DNA of 29,124 nt from an uncultured Parasutterella sp. (GTDB lineage: Bacteria; Pseudomonadota; Gammaproteobacteria; Burkholderiales; Burkholderiaceae_F). The position numbers and the translations under genes are program-made. Positions 1 through 8,386 of the stretch are shown in pieces (within the stretch, counting starts at the first letter, position 1; the number at the start of each line of letters is the position of its first letter). The notes beneath the pieces are model-generated. The model did no database searches. It was not told where the DNA came from and saw only the letters and a list, made by a program, of their open reading frames with translations. The DNA is taken from positions 1-29,124 of the forward strand of contig CAAFTZ010000187.1 in the NCBI GenBank assembly GCA_900766055.1. Direction: 5' to 3'.

Positions 1-93
1 AAATAAAATAGTTTAAATAAGGCGTTATTTCTATATTTTTATTAAGCATTTCTACCGTTGTTTTTATTTACAAAATGTTAAAAACTAAAAATA

Positions 94-106
94 GAGGTTT
101 TACCTC
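94..106. promoter_or_regulatory. small inverted repeat upstream of the autotransporter
   Basis: GAGGT and ACCTC are separated by TTT in a strongly AT-rich leader. The repeat lies about 80 bases before the autotransporter start codon. It could be a short operator or a small hairpin in the 5' leader. I see no convincing -35/-10 pair to anchor it. The rest of 1-187 holds only AT-rich upstream sequence and the AGGAG ribosome binding site at 176-180. Confidence 0.2.
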
Positions 107-187
107 GGTACGCAAAAAAAATGAGGAGCATATTTTCTTGCGTATGACCTTAAATTCCATTTTTATGGGAAGCATAGGAGAAATGTA

Positions 188-3100
188 ATGAATAAAGCTT
201 TTAAGGCTATTTGGAGTGATGTACGACAATCTTTTGTCACGACCAGTGAGATCCAATCTTCTCACGGCAAAAGATCAAAAGTTTCCGTGAGTTTGAGTGT
301 AGCAACTGTTCTTTTGGCTACTAGCGGTTTAGTTTCTGCGGCATACGTAGAGACAGGCACGTTAGGGGACAAAGCGTCTTGGGAGACGGCAGAGTATAAC
401 TACAACTGGGGACTGGGAGCAATGAATGCTTCTTCGGCGTATGCCCTTGGATTTTACGGTCAAAATACAACGACTGGTGTTATGGACTCAGGAGCATGGC
501 TTGGAAACCCGGACTTAGATACTCCTCGCATCACAGCCACTCACGTAACTGGAGTTTACGGTTCTAGTGGAAATCGCTATCCTCAAAGCATATATGCAAC
601 CATTCAAAAGGGAGTTGTTCCCACAGCAGCGGAAGGGCAGCCTTTTACAGAAGGTGAAGAGTTCGATGTGAAAGGGGACTATACCCTGGGCTTAAATGAT
701 GCTCATGGAACTCAAGTTACAGGAGTGATCGGAGCAGAACGAAATGGGGAATATGGTCACGGAGTTGCATTTAAAGCTAATGTAGTCGTCGGGAATACAG
801 GAGCAACAGACAATAATAATTACGGGCCTTTCCAAGATTACAACTATTACTTCAAGGGATATAAAGCGTTAGCAGATGCCGTTAATGCCGGCAATGGAGA
901 ATATCGTGGCGGCATGGTCAATAATTCGTACGGTACCAACACTAAGATCTATAGCTCTGGTGGACATAGACTTACACCAGATGAGATGTCTGAGCTACTG
1001 GCTGGAAGTGGAAATTATGATAGAGCTTCCGCGGCGTATGCTGTTACATTCTCTGGCGACTATAGTTTCTTGGGGCTAAATGATGTCCCAGGAGCGGATC
1101 AATATTCAACGAATCCATCCGCTTTTGAGTGGGAGTATATGTATTTCAAACTCAAATACGGGGATAAGCCCAGTTTTCTTGACGGAGCCTATGATGCCGT
1201 GAAGGGAACCAATGTTATCCTTTCCTGGGCAGCGGGTAATCAAGACAGAGGCACGCCTTACCTGAAAGGGTTGTATCCATACTTCCATCCCGAAGCTGAG
1301 AAAAACTGGCTCAATGCTGTTGGTGTTATGCAGACACGAGGGGATAATGACCAGTATATGCAGGCAACCTATTGTAAAGCGGGCCTTGCCAAGTGGTGGT
1401 CCATGTCTGGTCCGACTGCATATCCAGGAATTGGGACGACATACGTTACAACTGATTTGGAGAACGGGAGGCTCACTACTACCGGTTTCAATGGTACATC
1501 GGCCTCCGATCCTCAAATTTCAGGCGCCTTTACAGTTCTTCAGTCTCGCTATCCCAGCATGACAGCTATTCAAGTTAAGGATGTCATGTACACAACTGCA
1601 AGTCACATTGGAGCAAATGGTCAGCCTTTCACGAATTGGACTGCGGCTGAAGGCACACCTGACGTCATTTATGGTTGGGGTATGCCCGACCTCGAAAAAG
1701 GAATGTACGGTCCCGGCCAGTTCTTAGACCACTTTGAATATCGTCTGAGTGAACCACTGGATGTTTGGAGTAACGACATTACAGAAGCAGGTCTCCAGCA
1801 GCGCGAAAAAGAAGATAAGGCTTGGATGACGGCAACCAAGAATGGCACAGATCCTGATGCTGGAGGGGAGTATACATTAGGTGACGATATTGTTGTTTTA
1901 GATGGAAATCTCGACTTCTACGATAACACCGTCAGTCCCGAGCAGGCAAAGAAATGGAGAGCGGAGTATTACGCTGCTAGAGCAGCTTATATCCAGAATA
2001 AGATCGACAATAACCTTTACAAGGGCGCTTTGATTAAATCTGGTCAGGGCACTTTGATTATGACGGGTAACAATAGTTATACCGGCGGTACAGAGGTTAA
2101 AGAAGGCTCATTATTCGGTTTCACGGAATCCTTCGGGTCTGCAGACGTGAATGTTAATGGAGGTACATTTGGTGTATTGGCTACTTTCAATGACAACTTT
2201 ACCCAGAAGGGACAGCTCAATTCTCTCGTTGGAGTTGCAAGAGCTCCTCTACAGAAAGCGAATGTTGTAGTCAATAACGGTGGTACGTATGCAATTGTTG
2301 CAGATCAAGATGTCCAAGTTGGCAACCTAACTTTTAATCCTGGTTCCAAGGTTACCGTTACATCTTTGACCGATAACGCGTTTGAAAAGGCCTTTGACGG
2401 CGTTGATCAAGTCGGAACGGTTACAGCTGACAAGATTGAGGGCTTTAACGAAAACGCTGTTGTGACTCCTGACTTTGCCTTAGTTGACCATACCGTAACG
2501 CTTGACGGAAATACCCTTACAGGGGTCCTGACCAAGAACGATAAGACTTTAGCTGACTACGCAGCTAACAGCAATGGCGTAGCAATAGCGAATGCTTTGA
2601 TGGCCGACGATGCGCTTCTGGCTGGTTTGACTGATGCAACTAAGGATGAGGCAAGAAATACGCTCAACTCTCTGGGTAATGACATCCACGTTACAGCCAA
2701 TGCAATGACTATTGCTAATGGTCAGTCGCTGGTTCGGGCGATTAAGGATCAGGCAATCGGAATTGACGGTGCTGTTCGTGTAGCCGATGTTGACGGCGGA
2801 CGTGCACGTCTGTGGCTTTCTGCAGTTGGCAATTGGTCCAAGATGGATCGCGCCGGAGCCTCTAAGCTGAAGGCCGATTTCTACACCGGTTTGGTTGGCT
2901 TAGAAGCTGACATCAATGCCAATAATAAAGTTGGTGTCTTCTTCGGTGCCGGTAAGACCAAGTTTAAGGGCGGTCATGACGGAAAGATTGACTCTGACGA
3001 TCTCCATTTTGGTATCTACGGTCAGTCGAAGTTTGAGCCGGTGCGTTTGAACTATGGCTTCGCTTATACGCACCAGGATCGCGATGCAAATAGCGCTCTC

Positions 3101-3616
3101 TTCTATAAAGACCAAGCTTTCCGGGCCTCTCCGAGCTATAACGCCAAACTTGCTCAGATCTTTGGTGAAGTTGCATACACAGGACTTAACCTTGGTACTG
3201 TCAATGTTGAACCATATGTTGGTTTAGCCTGGATGCATCTCTCTGCCGACGATTTCAGCAATGACTACGTTGGTGGCAAGGTTAGTACCAAGTTTGATAG
3301 TCAGAACCTTGCTGTCTCGAATCTTGGTGCTCGTGTCAAGGTTCCGTTTGAAGTGGGACCTGCCAAGTTCAAAGCTGTTGCAGACGTAAACTGGACACAG
3401 TACATGGGTGATACCCGCGGTAAATCCACGCTTAAGTTCGGCAACGGGGCCTCTGCAAAGATTAAGAGCGAAAAACTCTCTGCAGTCGCAGCTGTAGGAG
3501 TCGGCCTTGAAGCTCAGCTTGGTAAGAGAGCTTCCCTAGGCGTTTCTTACTACGGCGCCTATGGCAGCAAGATTAAGTCCAATGGTGTCGGTGCGACATT
3601 CAAGCTTGCTTTCTAA
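188..3616 (+). CDS. subtilisin-family (S8) serine protease autotransporter
   Basis: This is a type Va secreted protein of 1142 residues. The passenger is a surface or released serine protease and the C-terminus is an outer-membrane beta-barrel. Residues 1-51 form an extended signal peptide: a polar/basic stretch, then a hydrophobic core ending in SAA. The S8 catalytic triad is visible as Asp100 (VMDSG), His173 (DAHGTQ) and Ser438 (NGTSAS), with the oxyanion Asn351 in AAGNQ. Around residues 612-642, GALIKSGQGTLIMTGNNSY followed by GG is a passenger-associated transport repeat, typical of beta-helical autotransporters. The barrel covers roughly residues 870-1142 and ends in phenylalanine. AGGAG lies 7 bases before the ATG. 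Its codon use is more AT-rich than most of the window, mainly in the first two thirds, which suits a variable surface protein or gain by transfer. The substrate cannot be read from sequence. Confidence 0.93.
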   Translation: MNKAFKAIWSDVRQSFVTTSEIQSSHGKRSKVSVSLSVATVLLATSGLVSAAYVETGTLGDKASWETAEYNYNWGLGAMNASSAYALGFYGQNTTTGVMDSGAWLGNPDLDTPRITATHVTGVYGSSGNRYPQSIYATIQKGVVPTAAEGQPFTEGEEFDVKGDYTLGLNDAHGTQVTGVIGAERNGEYGHGVAFKANVVVGNTGATDNNNYGPFQDYNYYFKGYKALADAVNAGNGEYRGGMVNNSYGTNTKIYSSGGHRLTPDEMSELLAGSGNYDRASAAYAVTFSGDYSFLGLNDVPGADQYSTNPSAFEWEYMYFKLKYGDKPSFLDGAYDAVKGTNVILSWAAGNQDRGTPYLKGLYPYFHPEAEKNWLNAVGVMQTRGDNDQYMQATYCKAGLAKWWSMSGPTAYPGIGTTYVTTDLENGRLTTTGFNGTSASDPQISGAFTVLQSRYPSMTAIQVKDVMYTTASHIGANGQPFTNWTAAEGTPDVIYGWGMPDLEKGMYGPGQFLDHFEYRLSEPLDVWSNDITEAGLQQREKEDKAWMTATKNGTDPDAGGEYTLGDDIVVLDGNLDFYDNTVSPEQAKKWRAEYYAARAAYIQNKIDNNLYKGALIKSGQGTLIMTGNNSYTGGTEVKEGSLFGFTESFGSADVNVNGGTFGVLATFNDNFTQKGQLNSLVGVARAPLQKANVVVNNGGTYAIVADQDVQVGNLTFNPGSKVTVTSLTDNAFEKAFDGVDQVGTVTADKIEGFNENAVVTPDFALVDHTVTLDGNTLTGVLTKNDKTLADYAANSNGVAIANALMADDALLAGLTDATKDEARNTLNSLGNDIHVTANAMTIANGQSLVRAIKDQAIGIDGAVRVADVDGGRARLWLSAVGNWSKMDRAGASKLKADFYTGLVGLEADINANNKVGVFFGAGKTKFKGGHDGKIDSDDLHFGIYGQSKFEPVRLNYGFAYTHQDRDANSALFYKDQAFRASPSYNAKLAQIFGEVAYTGLNLGTVNVEPYVGLAWMHLSADDFSNDYVGGKVSTKFDSQNLAVSNLGARVKVPFEVGPAKFKAVADVNWTQYMGDTRGKSTLKFGNGASAKIKSEKLSAVAAVGVGLEAQLGKRASLGVSYYGAYGSKIKSNGVGATFKLAF

Positions 3617-3641
3617 ACAATCATTTTTCTCCCTGGGTGGT

Positions 3642-3702
3642 AGGGGCTTCATCTGAAGCTCCTAGCAGCAGAGTGCGTTCCATACCTAGCGCACTCTGCT
3701 GC
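3642..3702 (+). terminator. two tandem hairpins between the autotransporter and dcu genes
   Basis: The first hairpin pairs AGGGGCTTCA (3642-3651) with TGAAGCTCCT (3654-3663), with one G-T wobble. The second is a perfect 13-bp stem, GCAGCAGAGTGCG (3665-3677) against CGCACTCTGCTGC (3690-3702). They lie between the autotransporter stop and the dcu ribosome binding site. Neither is followed by a T-tract, so a classical intrinsic terminator is doubtful. They may stabilise the 3' end of the autotransporter mRNA or act as a partial or Rho-assisted stop. Confidence 0.5.
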
Positions 3703-3740
3703 CTCACCAACCTCGATCCCAAATTAATAGGGGAAATTTT

Positions 3741-5075
3741 ATGGATATCATGGTTATTCTTCAGATCATCGTCCTCTTGGGCGCGATCTTCATCGGCGTG
3801 CGGCTCGGCGGCATCGGCATCGGTTATGCAGGTGGCGCGGGCGTGCTAGTCCTCGGTCTTTGCCTCGGCATGAAACCCGGCAATATTCCTTGGGACGTGA
3901 TCCTGATCATCGCTTCTGTGATCGCTGCTATTTCTGCGATGCAGCTTGCAGGCGGTCTTCAGTATCTTGTTTATATTGCTGAGAAAATTCTCTACAAGAA
4001 CCCGAAATACATTAATTACCTCGCTCCGATTGTTACTTATGTCCTGACAATCTTTGCCGGTACGGGTCACACAGCCTTCTCAATGATTCCGGTGATTGTG
4101 GAAGTAGCAAAAGGCGAAAATATTCGTCCTTCTGTTCCGCTCTCTATCGCAGTGGTTGCCTCTCAGATTGCAATTACAGCTTCTCCGGTTTCTGCGGCTG
4201 TTATTTACATGACAGGCGTACTAGAGCCCTTTGGATGGAGCTATCCGGCTCTTCTCGGCGTTTGGCTCTTGACAACCTTCTTAGGCTGCATGATTACAGC
4301 CTTCATCATGACTCACATTTCTAAGATGGATCTTGCCAGCGATCCGATCTATCAGGAACGTTTGAAAGAAGGCTTGGTCAAGCCTCCGGTTGGCCTTAAA
4401 GATATGACGATTACTCCGTCTGCCAAGCTTTCTGTTTGGATCTTCTTGATCGGCGTTTTGTGCGTCGTCTTCTATGCTTCTGCTATTTCTCCGGCTGTTG
4501 GCTTGATTAAACCGGTCATCGTTCCTCGCGATGCGGCGATTATGAGTTTGATGCTTGCTGTCGGTGCTCTTATTACCGTTTTATGCAAGGTTAATCTCGG
4601 AGATGTAGCCGGAACTTCTGTGTTTAAGTCCGGTATGGTGGCCTGCATCTGCGTTCTTGGTGTTGCTTGGCTCGGTGACACTTTCGTCTCCGGCCATACA
4701 AAGGAAATCAAAGATTTTGCAGCTCAAACAATCAGCCAGTATCCGGCACTGCTTGCGGTTGTATTCTTTCTAGCAGCGATGCTTTTGTACTCTCAGGCGG
4801 CTACAGCTAAGGCAATCACTCCGACAGTAGTTGCAGCATTAGGTATTACAGCCGCCAATCCGGACAACTCCTACATGCTTGTCGCATGCTTCGCAGCTGT
4901 GTCTGCTCTGTTTGTTCTCCCTACTTATCCGACATTGCTCGGAGCAGTCCAGATGGACGACACGGGCACAACTCGAATCGGTAAATGGGTCTTCAATCAC
5001 TCCTTCTTTATCCCAGGCGTTCTGGCAATTTTCTTCTCAGTTGCCCTCGGATTCGTAGTGTGTGGATTCGTATAA
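3741..5075 (+). CDS. anaerobic C4-dicarboxylate carrier, DcuA/DcuB family
   Basis: This inner-membrane carrier of 444 residues is expected to exchange or take up C4-dicarboxylates such as fumarate, malate, aspartate and succinate, normally supporting fumarate respiration. Evidence is the Dcu-family length (about 430-450), about ten to twelve hydrophobic segments, and family signatures: KNPKYINYLAP, FAGTGHTAFS near residue 108, IAITASPVSAAVIY, and LPTYPTLLGAVQMDDTGTTRIGKWVFNHSF near the C-terminus. AGGGGA sits 6-7 bases before the ATG. I cannot separate DcuA from DcuB with confidence, so no gene symbol is given. A 40-codon membrane-protein gene follows 42 bases after the stop and probably shares the transcript, which ends at the hairpin at 5305-5355. 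Confidence 0.92.
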   Translation: MDIMVILQIIVLLGAIFIGVRLGGIGIGYAGGAGVLVLGLCLGMKPGNIPWDVILIIASVIAAISAMQLAGGLQYLVYIAEKILYKNPKYINYLAPIVTYVLTIFAGTGHTAFSMIPVIVEVAKGENIRPSVPLSIAVVASQIAITASPVSAAVIYMTGVLEPFGWSYPALLGVWLLTTFLGCMITAFIMTHISKMDLASDPIYQERLKEGLVKPPVGLKDMTITPSAKLSVWIFLIGVLCVVFYASAISPAVGLIKPVIVPRDAAIMSLMLAVGALITVLCKVNLGDVAGTSVFKSGMVACICVLGVAWLGDTFVSGHTKEIKDFAAQTISQYPALLAVVFFLAAMLLYSQAATAKAITPTVVAALGITAANPDNSYMLVACFAAVSALFVLPTYPTLLGAVQMDDTGTTRIGKWVFNHSFFIPGVLAIFFSVALGFVVCGFV

Positions 5076-5117
5076 CCTGAAAAAGGAAGGAGGACATACA
5101 AAGATAAAAGGTCCGAG

Positions 5118-5240
5118 ATGAGTGCAGTTTTCCTATGGTTGTGCAAAGCAGGAACAGTCCTTTACTGTCTCACCATGCTGGTACTGACTATCGCATACTG
5201 CTCTGTCAGCATCTACCGCAAATATTTTGATAACAAATAA
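5118..5240 (+). CDS. 40-residue single-helix membrane protein downstream of dcu
   Basis: The ORF encodes MSAVFLWLCKAGTVLYCLTM followed by LVLTIAYCSVSIYRKYFDNK, then TAA. Residues 3-32 are almost entirely hydrophobic and the tail is basic/polar, so it should be a single transmembrane helix with a short charged C-terminus on the cytoplasmic side. AAGG lies 6 bases before the ATG, and a stronger GGAAGGAGG lies about 24 bases upstream. No other in-frame start is available. It starts 42 bases after the dcu stop and ends 64 bases before a strong plus-strand terminator, so cotranscription with dcu is likely. I do not recognise a family. A small accessory or stabilising subunit of the Dcu carrier is a reasonable guess and no more. 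Confidence 0.6.
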   Translation: MSAVFLWLCKAGTVLYCLTMLVLTIAYCSVSIYRKYFDNK

Positions 5241-5304
5241 TAAATTCCCTAAATCCTCTTGTTGTTGTCCTCTCATTGAACCTAAAAAATTCTTTGAGGT
5301 TTTG

Positions 5305-5355
5305 GCAAAGGCTGGAATGTCCGAGGGCTTCCAAACCTTTGCTTTTTCTTTTGTT
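5305..5355 (+). terminator. intrinsic terminator of the dcu transcript
   Basis: GCAAAGG (5305-5311) pairs with CCTTTGC (5336-5342), and inside it TGGAA (5313-5317) pairs with TTCCA (5329-5333) around an 11-base loop. The stem is followed at once by TTTTTCTTTTG. This closes the dcu plus small-protein transcription unit. Confidence 0.8.
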
Positions 5356-5430
5356 TCTTAAAGGAGGAATAGGTTCAAAAATAATGACGTTCTTGCCATT
5401 GGCTAGGAATTTCTGCAGTCAATCAATGGT

Positions 5431-5480
5431 AAATAAGAAAAGCCGCAGCGAAATCCGAAATCATCGGAGCCGGCTGCGGC
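5431..5480 (-). terminator. intrinsic terminator of the PheC-like gene
   Basis: GCCGCAGC (5442-5449) and GCTGCGGC (5473-5480) form an 8-bp GC-rich stem, with a small inner stem TCCGA/TCGGA. On the minus strand it is followed by TTTTCTTATTT. It lies 28 bases after the stop of the minus-strand gene at 5509. Confidence 0.8.
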
Positions 5481-5508
5481 CTGTTTTGACTAATGCTTCA
5501 AATAGCGA

Positions 5509-6297
5509 TTATTTGATGTATTGATCTTCCCACTTAGCCATGGTGCCGTTGGCCTTGATGGTCTTCATCCAGTCGTTTACGGCAGCTTCAAGTTTTGGGT
5601 AACCCTGTTTCATCAGAACGCCGAAGTGGTTTTCTGTGAAGGGTTTGTCGACTAAAGGAGCAGCAACTTTAAGATTGTCCTTGGCGTAGCGGCGAGCTTC
5701 CATCGTTTCGGTGATCATTACATCGGCTTTGCCTTCACCGACCAAGCCTGGAATCTCGGCGTTGTGCTCATGCATCAAAAGCTGAGCTTTCGGTGTCATT
5801 TCCTTGGCAAATTTTTCATTAGTGCCGCCGGGGTTGTACATCACGCGGACAGAGGGCTGGTTGACATCGTTCAATTCTTTGAACTGACCGGCCTTGTTCT
5901 TGGTGACAAGAATGGTCTTGCCGAAGGTGAGATAGCCGTCGGACATAGTCATGACCTTTTTACGAGCGTCGGTAACGGTAATACCGCTCATGGCAACGTC
6001 AAACTTATCGGCCATGGTGTCAGCCTGCAATGTCTTCCAGGTGGTCGGAACGTATTTGAGCTTAACGCCGAGGTATTTAGCCAGAGACTGAGCCATTTCA
6101 GCATCGAAGCCTTCGTATTTACCGGTTTCTTTATTGAGATAGCTCATCGGCTTGTAGTCGCCGGTGGAACCGACTAAGAGTTCGCCGGAGGCCTTAATTT
6201 GTTCTAAGGAGCGGGCTTCTGCCATGCTGGCAAATGCAACAGTAACAGCAGCTAAAGATAAAACCAAAATGGAAGTGACAAGTTTTCCGTGCTTCAT
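5509..6297 (-). CDS. periplasmic solute-binding-fold protein, probable cyclohexadienyl dehydratase (PheC-like)
   Basis: This exported protein of 262 residues has the periplasmic binding protein type II fold (SBP_bac_3). The start is chosen at the ATG before MKHGKLVTS: a clean signal peptide follows (cleavage near MAEA, residue 28), AGGAG lies 11 bases upstream, and a good promoter lies just before. A longer frame upstream would place the promoter inside the gene. Compared from memory with Pseudomonas aeruginosa PheC, the match is close: STGDYKPMSY (44-53), GFDAEMAQSLA (63-73), MSGITVTDARK (103-113), YNPGGTNEKFA (154-164) and ADVMITETMEAR (191-202). The last segment carries the acidic residue that I recall as catalytic (Glu200 here). 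PheC converts prephenate or arogenate to phenylpyruvate or phenylalanine. No ABC permease or ATPase gene adjoins it, which favours an enzyme. An amino-acid binding protein remains possible. Confidence 0.8.
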   Translation of the reverse strand: MKHGKLVTSILVLSLAAVTVAFASMAEARSLEQIKASGELLVGSTGDYKPMSYLNKETGKYEGFDAEMAQSLAKYLGVKLKYVPTTWKTLQADTMADKFDVAMSGITVTDARKKVMTMSDGYLTFGKTILVTKNKAGQFKELNDVNQPSVRVMYNPGGTNEKFAKEMTPKAQLLMHEHNAEIPGLVGEGKADVMITETMEARRYAKDNLKVAAPLVDKPFTENHFGVLMKQGYPKLEAAVNDWMKTIKANGTMAKWEDQYIK

Positions 6298-6333
6298 TTT
6301 TATAAGTTCTCCTAAACGAGGTTTGATCGATTC

Positions 6334-6362
6334 AGTATACGACTCAAAACCATCTAAAACAA
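6334..6362 (-). promoter_or_regulatory. sigma-70-type promoter of the PheC-like gene
   Basis: On the minus strand, TTGTTT (6362-6357) and TATACT (6339-6334) are spaced by 17 bases. The predicted start site lies near 6327, about 30 bases before the chosen start codon. Confidence 0.5.
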
Positions 6363-6479
6363 AAATAAATCCCATTCTTTTAAAGAATTGCGCAAATATT
6401 TCCCGTTTTATTTGCGACGAATGGGAACGCAAGGCCTTTTAGTTTTAAGGCTAAAAAGTAATAAGGGAATTTTCAGACG

Positions 6480-7253
6480 CTATTTTACCAAAAGATCTGA
6501 ATAATCAAATAAATGCCAGTCGCTTGAATAAGAAGCATGCAAATAATTACCCCATCCGAGGCGGTCGACGACTTGGCGCATAAGGCCGCTCGGCTCATCG
6601 TCGATTGTGATTTGTTCTTGAGTGCGAGGATGAATAAAGCTGATTCGGCCGCAGTGGAGAAGGAGACGGTCTCCGCCGAAATATTCCGCAAGAGCTCGGT
6701 TGAGCGGTCCCTTGCCGTACGTCGCGTCTCCGATGATCGGGTGCGCAAGATGTTTGAGATGGCGTCTCAGCTGATGTCGTCTACCGGTAGCAAGTTCGAG
6801 AAGAACTAAAGAGAGGCGGGTGGTATCAAATTTTCCCGAAGAGACGGGAACCTCTGCTTCTGCCAATCTATGCAGGTAAGAAAGCGCGTCCTGAGCTTCT
6901 GTTTTCTGTATGCGCAAATAAGGATCGACGGGCGGCTTTAACGCATGCCGGATTTCAATACCTTCCGGTGCCCAGCCGCGGACGACGGCGTAATAGCGTT
7001 TATGAAAAGTCTCGTGGGTCTGCTGATTAAGCGCTGAGACAATTTCGCCGTCAAGACCGAACAACAAAACGCCCGAAGTGCCGCGGTCAAGACGGTAGAC
7101 AGGATTCACGCGGCGTCCGATTTGATCGCGCAGAAGCTGCAGAGCAAATTCAGTGTCGCCGTTCGCAATCTCCGTTCGATGTGTCAGCATCTTTTCCGGC
7201 TTTGAGACGGCGACAAGATCATCATCTTGATAGAGGATTTTCAATACGGTCAT
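6480..7253 (-). CDS. truC: tRNA pseudouridine(65) synthase
   Basis: This RluA-type pseudouridine synthase of 257 residues is expected to modify U65 of tRNAs. The family core HRLDR(G/P)TSGVLL appears as YRLDRGTSGVLLFG, with catalytic Asp56. TGRRHQLRRHLKHLAHPIIGDATYG matches the TruC substrate-binding region, and the length fits E. coli TruC (260). The C-terminal tail after residue 230 is divergent. No strong ribosome binding site precedes the ATG. It lies alone between the yeiH terminator and the PheC-like promoter. Confidence 0.9.
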   Translation of the reverse strand: MTVLKILYQDDDLVAVSKPEKMLTHRTEIANGDTEFALQLLRDQIGRRVNPVYRLDRGTSGVLLFGLDGEIVSALNQQTHETFHKRYYAVVRGWAPEGIEIRHALKPPVDPYLRIQKTEAQDALSYLHRLAEAEVPVSSGKFDTTRLSLVLLELATGRRHQLRRHLKHLAHPIIGDATYGKGPLNRALAEYFGGDRLLLHCGRISFIHPRTQEQITIDDEPSGLMRQVVDRLGWGNYLHASYSSDWHLFDYSDLLVK

Positions 7254-7294
7254 GAGCGGGCAGTTCGGCAGACAGGAGTGCCGGAGGAAATAGG

Positions 7295-7331
7295 CAAAAA
7301 ATAAGGACTCGATTCTAGCGAACCGAGTCCT
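7295..7331 (-). terminator. intrinsic terminator of the aroG-pepP-yeiH run
   Basis: AGGACTCG (7304-7311) and CGAGTCCT (7324-7331) form an 8-bp stem. On the minus strand it is followed by TATTTTTT. It lies 30 bases after the yeiH-like stop codon. Confidence 0.8.
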
Positions 7332-7360
7332 AAGAAGAAAGATGAAACTAAAGCACTAAG

Positions 7361-8383
7361 TTAGCCGCGGATCAGGAAGATTCCGATGATGACCCACAGC
7401 AGGAGGAAGACGGTATCGATGCTCATCAGAACGATCGGTGTCCAGCCGACCTCCTTCAGTTTGCCCAGGGAGGTCTTTAAACCGAGGGCGGAAATAGAAA
7501 TCAGAATGAACAGTCTGGAGATTTCGCCGAGTGTGTTGGAGACATTCGTCGGAATGATTCCGGTGCAGTTCAAAGCGGCCAGAGCGATGAAGCCGAGCAG
7601 GAACATCGGGATGTTCTTGTACCAGGGCTTGGCTTTTTCTTCTTCAGTGCGGTGTGCTTTGGAGGAAAAGACGAACATGAAGATGATGAGGATCGGGATC
7701 AGGAGAGCGACACGAATCATCTTCGTTAAGCTGGCGATTTCCAGTGCATCCGGGCCGATCATGGCGCCGGCGCCCACAACCTGTGCAACGTCGTGAATGG
7801 TGCCGCCTAAGAAGATGCCCGCATCAATATGGTTAAATCCGCACCATCCGGAGATGAACGGATAAAGAACCATGGCGAGAGTGGACAGGGCGGTAACCGT
7901 GACCACAATAGCTAGAAGAGCCTGTTCTCTCAACTGCTTGTGGTTGAACGTTGCAGCCAATGCAATGGCAGCAGACGCACCGCAAATGGCAGTGGAGGCA
8001 GCGGCCAATGTACCTTCGGTAAGCGGCCACTTAGAAAAACGGGTAATGAGGGCACCGAAAAGCAGCGTTGCGAATACGCCGCCGATGATCATTGCAAGCA
8101 AAGCCGGAGACAGAAGTCCCAGCTGGCTGGCGGTGATCTTAGCACCCAACAGGCCTACGCCCCATCGGAGAACGGTTGTGGAGCAAAAATGAATACCGGC
8201 GAGCGTTCTCCGATCCTCAGAGAGGAAGTGGAAAGCCATACCGATTAACAAAGCGAACAAAACGGCAGGACCGCCGTAATGCTCGGAAACGAATAGTGAG
8301 GCAGCGCCAATAATCACGGCCATCAACGTTCCGCGCCAGCGGGCTTCCAGCCAGTGTTTCAAACTCACTTTTTCTGTTGTCAT
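7361..8383 (-). CDS. YeiH/UPF0324 family inner-membrane protein (putative sulfate exporter family)
   Basis: This 340-residue polytopic protein has about ten hydrophobic helices. Family marks are LRWGVGLLGAKIT, AAASTAICGASAAIALA and FLGGTIHDVAQVVGAGAM, all typical of YeiH. The family is annotated as a possible sulfate or anion exporter, but the transported substrate is not firmly known. The start lies 3 bases after the stop of the aminopeptidase gene, so it is very probably translated from the same mRNA. Confidence 0.88.
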   Translation of the reverse strand: MTTEKVSLKHWLEARWRGTLMAVIIGAASLFVSEHYGGPAVLFALLIGMAFHFLSEDRRTLAGIHFCSTTVLRWGVGLLGAKITASQLGLLSPALLAMIIGGVFATLLFGALITRFSKWPLTEGTLAAASTAICGASAAIALAATFNHKQLREQALLAIVVTVTALSTLAMVLYPFISGWCGFNHIDAGIFLGGTIHDVAQVVGAGAMIGPDALEIASLTKMIRVALLIPILIIFMFVFSSKAHRTEEEKAKPWYKNIPMFLLGFIALAALNCTGIIPTNVSNTLGEISRLFILISISALGLKTSLGKLKEVGWTPIVLMSIDTVFLLLWVIIGIFLIRG

Positions 8384-8386
8384 GTT

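Noticed and set aside
5276..5524. 82-codon plus-strand frame downstream of dcu
   Set aside because: It starts at TTG with no ribosome binding site and reads through two terminators, so it is not a gene. An AGGAGG inside it is too far from the next ATG.
6298..6432. N-terminal extension of the PheC-like protein
   Set aside because: It would bury the signal peptide 45 residues inside the protein and place the -35/-10 pair at 6334-6362 within the gene.
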